Source: Propionibacteriaceae bacterium
GTDB taxonomy: Bacteria; Actinomycetota; Actinomycetes; Propionibacteriales; Propionibacteriaceae
DNA: 10,276 nucleotides
Assembly (NCBI GenBank): GCA_003153855.1
Contig: PMBM01000100.1
Location: 1 to 10,276 of the forward strand
Direction: 5' to 3'
Part shown: in pieces, positions 7,401 through 10,276 of the stretch
How the letters are laid out: each line of letters opens with the position of its first letter
How positions within the stretch are numbered: position 1 is the first letter of the stretch
The notes under the pieces: model-generated
The model's input: only the letters and a program-made list of their open reading frames with translations
Database searches by the model: none
Told to the model about the DNA's origin: nothing
Translations under genes and position numbers: made by a program

Positions 7401-10276
7401 CGGGCAGGTGACCGGCGCGACCTTGGGGTCGTTCACCGCTACCGCGTGGAGCGTGACGTTCCCGGTGTTGGTGACGACGAAGCTGTACGGGATCGTGGAC
7501 CCGGCCGAGTTGCCGGTGGCCGTGCCCGCAGTCTTGGTCATGGTGACGCTCGGCGTCGGGGGCACGAGGGTCGTGATGCTGTCGCCCGCCGTCACGGCCG
7601 CACCCTTGGGCGGCGTCGCCGACGCGGTCGCGCTGTTGTCCACGTGCCCGAGATCGACGTCGGCCTGGGTGAGCGCGTACGTGGCGCTGCACGTCACCGC
7701 GGCACCCGGGAGCACGTCACCGGCCGGGCAGGTGACCGTCCCGACGCGTGTGTCGCTCACGGCCACTCCGTGGATCGTCACGTTGCCGGTGTTGGTGACG
7801 AGGAACGTGTACGGGATCGTCGAGGTCGCGGTGCTGCCGCTTGCGGTCCCGGCCGACTTCGTGAGGCTGATGCTCGGGGAGGCCAGGATCACGCTGTCCG
7901 TCGAGTCCGTCGCGTGCACCGCTGCGCCCACGGGCGGCGTGCCGGAGGCACTCGCGGTGTTGACGACGTGCCCGGCGTCGACGTCGGCCTGCTTCACCGT
8001 GTACGTCGCGGTGCAGGTCGTGTCCTCCCCCGGCGCCAGCTGGGAGGCCGGGCAGGTCACGGCGGTCACCTTGGGGTCGTCCACGGAGATGGCGTAGAGC
8101 GTGACGTTGCCCGTGTTGGTGACGAGGAACGTGTACGCGATGGTCGCGCCGACCTTCGTGCCGCTCGGCAGGCCGGCCGACTTGTCGAGGGCGATCTGGG
8201 GGCCGGCCGTGATCGTCGTGTCGACGGAGTCGACCGCCGACACCGTCGCGCCGGTCGGCGGCGTCCCGGACGCCGTCGCGGTGTTGAGCAGGTGGCCCGC
8301 GTCGACGTCGGCCTGGGTCAGCGTGTACGCGGCGGTGCAGGTCATGGCCGCGCCGGGCACCAGCTCGGCAGCCGGGCAGCTCACGGGAGCGGCCTTCGCG
8401 TCGCTGATGCCGATGCCGCTCAGGCTGACGTTGCCCGTGTTCGTCACGAGGAACGTGTACGGCACCGTGGCTCCGACGGTGTTCATGTGCGTACCGGACT
8501 GCTTGTCCATCGTGATCGACGGGTTGCTCGTGAGCGCGATGTCGTTGCTGTCGGTTGCGCTGACCGGCTTGCCCGACGGCGGGTTCGCCGAGACCGACGC
8601 GGTGTTCACCACGTGACCGGCGTCCACGTCCGCCTGCGTGACCACGTACGTGGCGGTGCAGGTGGTGTGGCCACCGGGCGCCAGCGTGGACACCGGGCAG
8701 CTCACCGGACCCACGAGCGGATCGTCCACGACGACCGTCGCCAGCGTGACGTTGCCCGTGTTCGTCACCACGAAGCTGTACGGGACCGTGGCGCCGACCG
8801 TCGTCCCGCTCGGTGCCCCTGCCTGCTTGTCCAGCGTGATGCTCGGCGCCGACGGGATGACTGTGTCCTTGGAGCCGGTCGCGGTGACGGGCGACCCCGT
8901 GGGAGTGAGGGCCGAGGCGGTCGCGGTGTTCGGCACGTGCCCGGCGTCGACGTCGGCCTGGCTCAGCGTGTACGTGGCGGTGCAGGTCACCACGTCACCC
9001 GGCAGGAGCGTGGTCGTCGGGCAGAACACCGAGCCGACCTTCGGGTCGCTGACGCTGAGCAGATGGAGCGTCGAAGCGCCCTCGTTGGACGCCACGAACG
9101 AGTACTGGATCGTCGAGCCCTCGGTGTTGCCCGACGGTGCGAGCGCCTGCTTGACGAGCGTCAGGACAGCCGTCGGCACGAACTCGGTGTCGGTGGAGTC
9201 GGACGCGCTCACGGGGGCGCCGATCGGCGGGGTGGCGGACACGCTCGCCGTGTTGTCGATGTCGCCGAAGTCCACGTCCGTCTGGGTCATGGCGTAGGTC
9301 GCGGTGCAGGTCACCGACGCTCCGGGCGCCAGCGTCGTGACCGGGCACGTGAACGGCTTGAGCATCGGGTCGTCGATCCCGACGTTCGAGAGGGTCACGT
9401 TGCCGGTGTTCGTCACGAGGAACGAGTAGAGGATCGTCGACCCCGTGGTGTAGCCCGAGGGCGTACCGGCCGTCTTGTGCAGCGTGATCGAGGGGGCCGC
9501 GGGAAGCAAGGAGTCGACCGAGTCGACGGCCTCGACGGCGCCACCGATCGGCGGCGTCCCGGTCGCGGTCGCGGTGTTCGCGACATGGCCGGCGTCCACG
9601 TCAGCCTGCGTCAGCGTGTACGTCAGCGTGCAGGTCGTCCGGCCGCCGGGGAGCAGCGTCGACGTGGGGCAGGACACCGCGCCGGCCGTGGGATCGGTGA
9701 CGCTCACCGAGTGGAGCGTCACGTTGCCTGTGTTGGTGACGACGAAGCTGTACGCGATCGTGGAACCGGCGCTCGTACCGGTCGGAGCGGCTGCCTGCTT
9801 GTCGAGCGTCAACGACGGGCTCGCGGGGATCAGCGTGTCGGTCGAGTCGGTGCTCGAGACGACGGCGCCCGACGGAGGATCGGCGGTGACCGTCGCCGTG
9901 TTGGCGGCGTGCCCTGCGTCAACGTCCGACTGCGTGAGCGTGTACGCCGCCGTACAGATCGTCTGCGCGCTCGGCGCCAGGGAGGTGACGGGGCACGAGA
10001 CCGTACCGACCAACGGGTCGACGATCGTGAGGCTCGACAGCGTGACGTTGCCTTCGTTCATGACGACGAACCTGTACGGGATGGTCGCGCCGGCACTGGC
10101 CCCGGTCGCGGCCCCCGCCTGCTTGTCCAGCGTCACGGCGGGGGTCGACGGGATGGGCGCGTCGACCGTGTCGTAGTGCGTCACCGTGTTGCCCGACGGA
10201 TCCTTCGACGTCACGGTCGCCGTGTTCGACACGTGCCCGGCGTCGACATCGGCCTGCGTGAGCGTGTAGCCGGCCG
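4467..10276 (-). CDS. Giant LPxTG-anchored surface protein with 17+ DUF11/DUF7507-like repeats (5' end beyond window)
   Basis: This is a cell-wall-anchored repeat protein, probably a stalk or adhesin. The visible part is 1935 residues and has no start. The frame is open to the window edge, and its first residues (AGYTLTQADVDAGH) already belong to a repeat. A GTG at 10230-10232 falls in mid-repeat and is not a real start. Seventeen complete units of about 108 residues follow. Each has the pattern [hydrophobic]-K-x-A..., G-x-T-I-x-Y-x-F, VTNTGNVTL, DP, a first Cys (SCP), LAPG, a second Cys (TCT), TxTQADVDAGH, NTAT and PPxG. This matches the beta-sandwich repeats annotated as DUF11/DUF7507. The C-terminus has a Pro/Thr linker, LPNTG, a membrane helix and RRRRDQDQLV. 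Trp is nearly absent (two in the visible part), while Thr, Val, Ala and Ser dominate. A secretion signal and perhaps a head domain are expected upstream. Ligand and sortase partner are unknown. Confidence 0.95.
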   Translation of the reverse strand, partial: AGYTLTQADVDAGHVSNTATVTSKDPSGNTVTHYDTVDAPIPSTPAVTLDKQAGAATGASAGATIPYRFVVMNEGNVTLSSLTIVDPLVGTVSCPVTSLAPSAQTICTAAYTLTQSDVDAGHAANTATVTADPPSGAVVSSTDSTDTLIPASPSLTLDKQAAAPTGTSAGSTIAYSFVVTNTGNVTLHSVSVTDPTAGAVSCPTSTLLPGGRTTCTLTYTLTQADVDAGHVANTATATGTPPIGGAVEAVDSVDSLLPAAPSITLHKTAGTPSGYTTGSTILYSFLVTNTGNVTLSNVGIDDPMLKPFTCPVTTLAPGASVTCTATYAMTQTDVDFGDIDNTASVSATPPIGAPVSASDSTDTEFVPTAVLTLVKQALAPSGNTEGSTIQYSFVASNEGASTLHLLSVSDPKVGSVFCPTTTLLPGDVVTCTATYTLSQADVDAGHVPNTATASALTPTGSPVTATGSKDTVIPSAPSITLDKQAGAPSGTTVGATVPYSFVVTNTGNVTLATVVVDDPLVGPVSCPVSTLAPGGHTTCTATYVVTQADVDAGHVVNTASVSANPPSGKPVSATDSNDIALTSNPSITMDKQSGTHMNTVGATVPYTFLVTNTGNVSLSGIGISDAKAAPVSCPAAELVPGAAMTCTAAYTLTQADVDAGHLLNTATASGTPPTGATVSAVDSVDTTITAGPQIALDKSAGLPSGTKVGATIAYTFLVTNTGNVTLYAISVDDPKVTAVTCPASQLAPGEDTTCTATYTVKQADVDAGHVVNTASASGTPPVGAAVHATDSTDSVILASPSISLTKSAGTASGSTATSTIPYTFLVTNTGNVTIHGVAVSDTRVGTVTCPAGDVLPGAAVTCSATYALTQADVDLGHVDNSATASATPPKGAAVTAGDSITTLVPPTPSVTMTKTAGTATGNSAGSTIPYSFVVTNTGNVTLHAVAVNDPKVAPVTCPVTQLAPQAQTTCTGTYTITQADADAGHVANSATASATPPAGDPVTATHAIDTSITATPKVTLDKRAAAPTVDAATGTVSYTFLVTNEGSVTLTGITVDDPTVGLVTCPVTTLAPGVSTTCTATYTLTQPDVDAGHLTNSATVSANPPSGPAVTAADSVTTPLPGSPGIALVKTAGTATGSSAGSTVPYTFLVTNTGNVTLTAVGVSDAKVGTVTCPVPSLAPGASETCSASYALTQADVDAGHVANTATASGTPPTGGPTTRTTSVDTLVPGVPTLTLKKTGTASGSTVGSTVSYTFLVTNTGNVTLHGVSVSDPKIATVTCPAASVAPGAATTCTGTYVLTQADVDLGSVTNLATASALSPQGTPASGTGGAVTPISAAPQVTIVKSVGPIAGNTVGTTIPYTFLVSNTGNVTLHGIAVSDGRVGTVICPVTDLAPRTSTTCTATYALTLADVNAGHVANSATVSANPPQGDPVSATNAIDTAITPTPAVTLQKHAGAPSGVVAGSTIVYSLVVTNTGNVTLTHISVEDPLVGTVTCPVTTLDPNGMTTCTVTYAMTQDDIDSGTVVNNASVTATSPLGTDVSDSSGTQTTIPAQPALTLHKSAPAPTGLYVGSTITYSLLVTNTGNVTLGYITVSDPTAGPVSCPDGTLAPNASTTCTVTYTLTQTDIDAGHLRNTAAAWGNPPSGDPMSLDDDATATDTLDTTLVQQPSVAIAKTAGRPTAMEAGGEVPYTFVVTNTGNVTLTGLVVTDPLIPDVSCPTVTLAPLASMTCTGTYGLTLADLDAGRIVNTATVRGVGPFDASVSADGTVTTPLIPKPELAFIKHADATGPVLAGDHVTFTFLVTNTGNVTLSSLKVTDPMLASVSCPSASLAPGSSVLCTGSLYTVTAADAARGWIKNTAVASVLGAEVESGTIELTATSTVTITAVSPPTPTTQLPNTGSPVSIGTLAVSLAILGLGMLLTVVGRRRRDQDQLV
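4470..4589 (-). other. Sortase cell-wall sorting signal (LPNTG, helix, basic tail)
   Basis: The last 40 residues of the giant protein are a textbook sorting signal. LPNTG (4575-4589) fits LPxTG, and sortase would cut between T and G and join T to the peptidoglycan precursor. About 20 hydrophobic residues follow (IGTLAVSLAILGLGMLLTVV), then RRRRDQDQLV as the cytoplasmic retention tail. A linker PPTPTTQ precedes the motif. The motif is LPxTG rather than the LAxTG form used by class E sortases. No sortase gene is in the window. Confidence 0.95.
4590..10276 (-). repeat. Tandem coding repeat array, about 324-bp period, 17 full copies plus a partial one
   Basis: Unit boundaries in protein order, high to low coordinate: partial unit 10140-10276; 1: 9816-10139; 2: 9492-9815; 3: 9168-9491; 4: 8844-9167; 5: 8520-8843; 6: 8199-8519; 7: 7875-8198; 8: 7551-7874; 9: 7227-7550; 10: 6903-7226; 11: 6579-6902; 12: 6258-6578; 13: 5934-6257; 14: 5610-5933; 15: 5268-5609; 16: 4944-5267; 17: 4590-4943. 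Thirteen units are 108 residues. Units 6 and 12 are 107, unit 15 is 114 and unit 17 is 118. The most constant DNA stretch encodes NTGNV and reads gacgttgccggtgtt on the plus strand in many copies. Elsewhere the units differ at many codons, so the array does not look freshly duplicated. Cut points between units are my choice, set at the start of the first strand. Confidence 0.93.

Noticed and set aside
4594..10176. Series of long plus-strand open frames opposite the repeat protein (for example 4594-5505, 6202-7323, 9475-10176)
   Set aside because: They show the same 324-bp periodicity because they mirror the repeats. They start at arbitrary positions and lack ribosome sites, signals or a coherent end. 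They are shadows of the minus-strand gene.
4590..10276. Regularly spaced repeats as a possible CRISPR array or DNA satellite
   Set aside because: The period is about 324 bp, the unit is in frame with one long coding sequence, and the short constant DNA core encodes the conserved NTGNV residues.

Overview
This is a high-GC window with actinomycete codon habits. GTG and TTG starts are common, promoters are of the TAnnnT type, and the groES-groEL pair lies behind CIRCE operators. It most likely comes from the chromosome of an actinomycete (Actinomycetota). A Nocardioidaceae-like host would fit the gene content, but that is a guess because no taxonomic marker is complete. There are seven protein genes and almost no non-coding DNA.

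Layout. (1) Bases 1-1076, minus strand: a groES-groEL chaperonin operon. groEL is cut by the left edge. Its promoter has a -10 flanked by one near-perfect and one degenerate CIRCE element, followed by a leader of about 110 nt with two hairpins. (2) Bases 1165-2442, plus strand: a cytoplasmic GH13 (alpha-amylase family) glycoside hydrolase with an intact catalytic triad. It is divergent from groES. (3) Bases 2439-3596, minus strand: a class I SAM-dependent methyltransferase-fold protein with a THUMP-like C-terminal region. It ends tail-to-tail with the GH13 gene on a shared CTAG. (4) Bases 3650-4003, plus strand: a 117-residue protein with two membrane helices. It diverges from the methyltransferase gene across 53 bp in which both genes look leaderless. 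(5) Bases 4005-4451, minus strand: an FxLYD-like lipoprotein. (6) Bases 4467-10276, minus strand: a giant repetitive surface protein that fills more than half the window and runs off the right edge.

The giant protein is the main item. It has 17 complete tandem repeats and part of an eighteenth. Each is about 108 residues of the DUF11/DUF7507-like 'NTGNVTL' type, each has one conserved pair of cysteines, and nearly all have a DxDxG motif. The array is followed by a Pro/Thr linker, an LPNTG sortase signal, a membrane helix and a basic tail. It should form a long, disulfide-stiffened stalk or adhesin attached to the cell wall. The lipoprotein gene begins 15 nt after its stop with its own strong Shine-Dalgarno sequence, so the two are probably one operon for the cell envelope. 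The N-terminus, and therefore any ligand-binding head, lies beyond base 10276.

The chaperonin operon, the GH13 enzyme and the methyltransferase look like ordinary chromosomal genes. I see no mobile element, CRISPR array, tRNA or rRNA.
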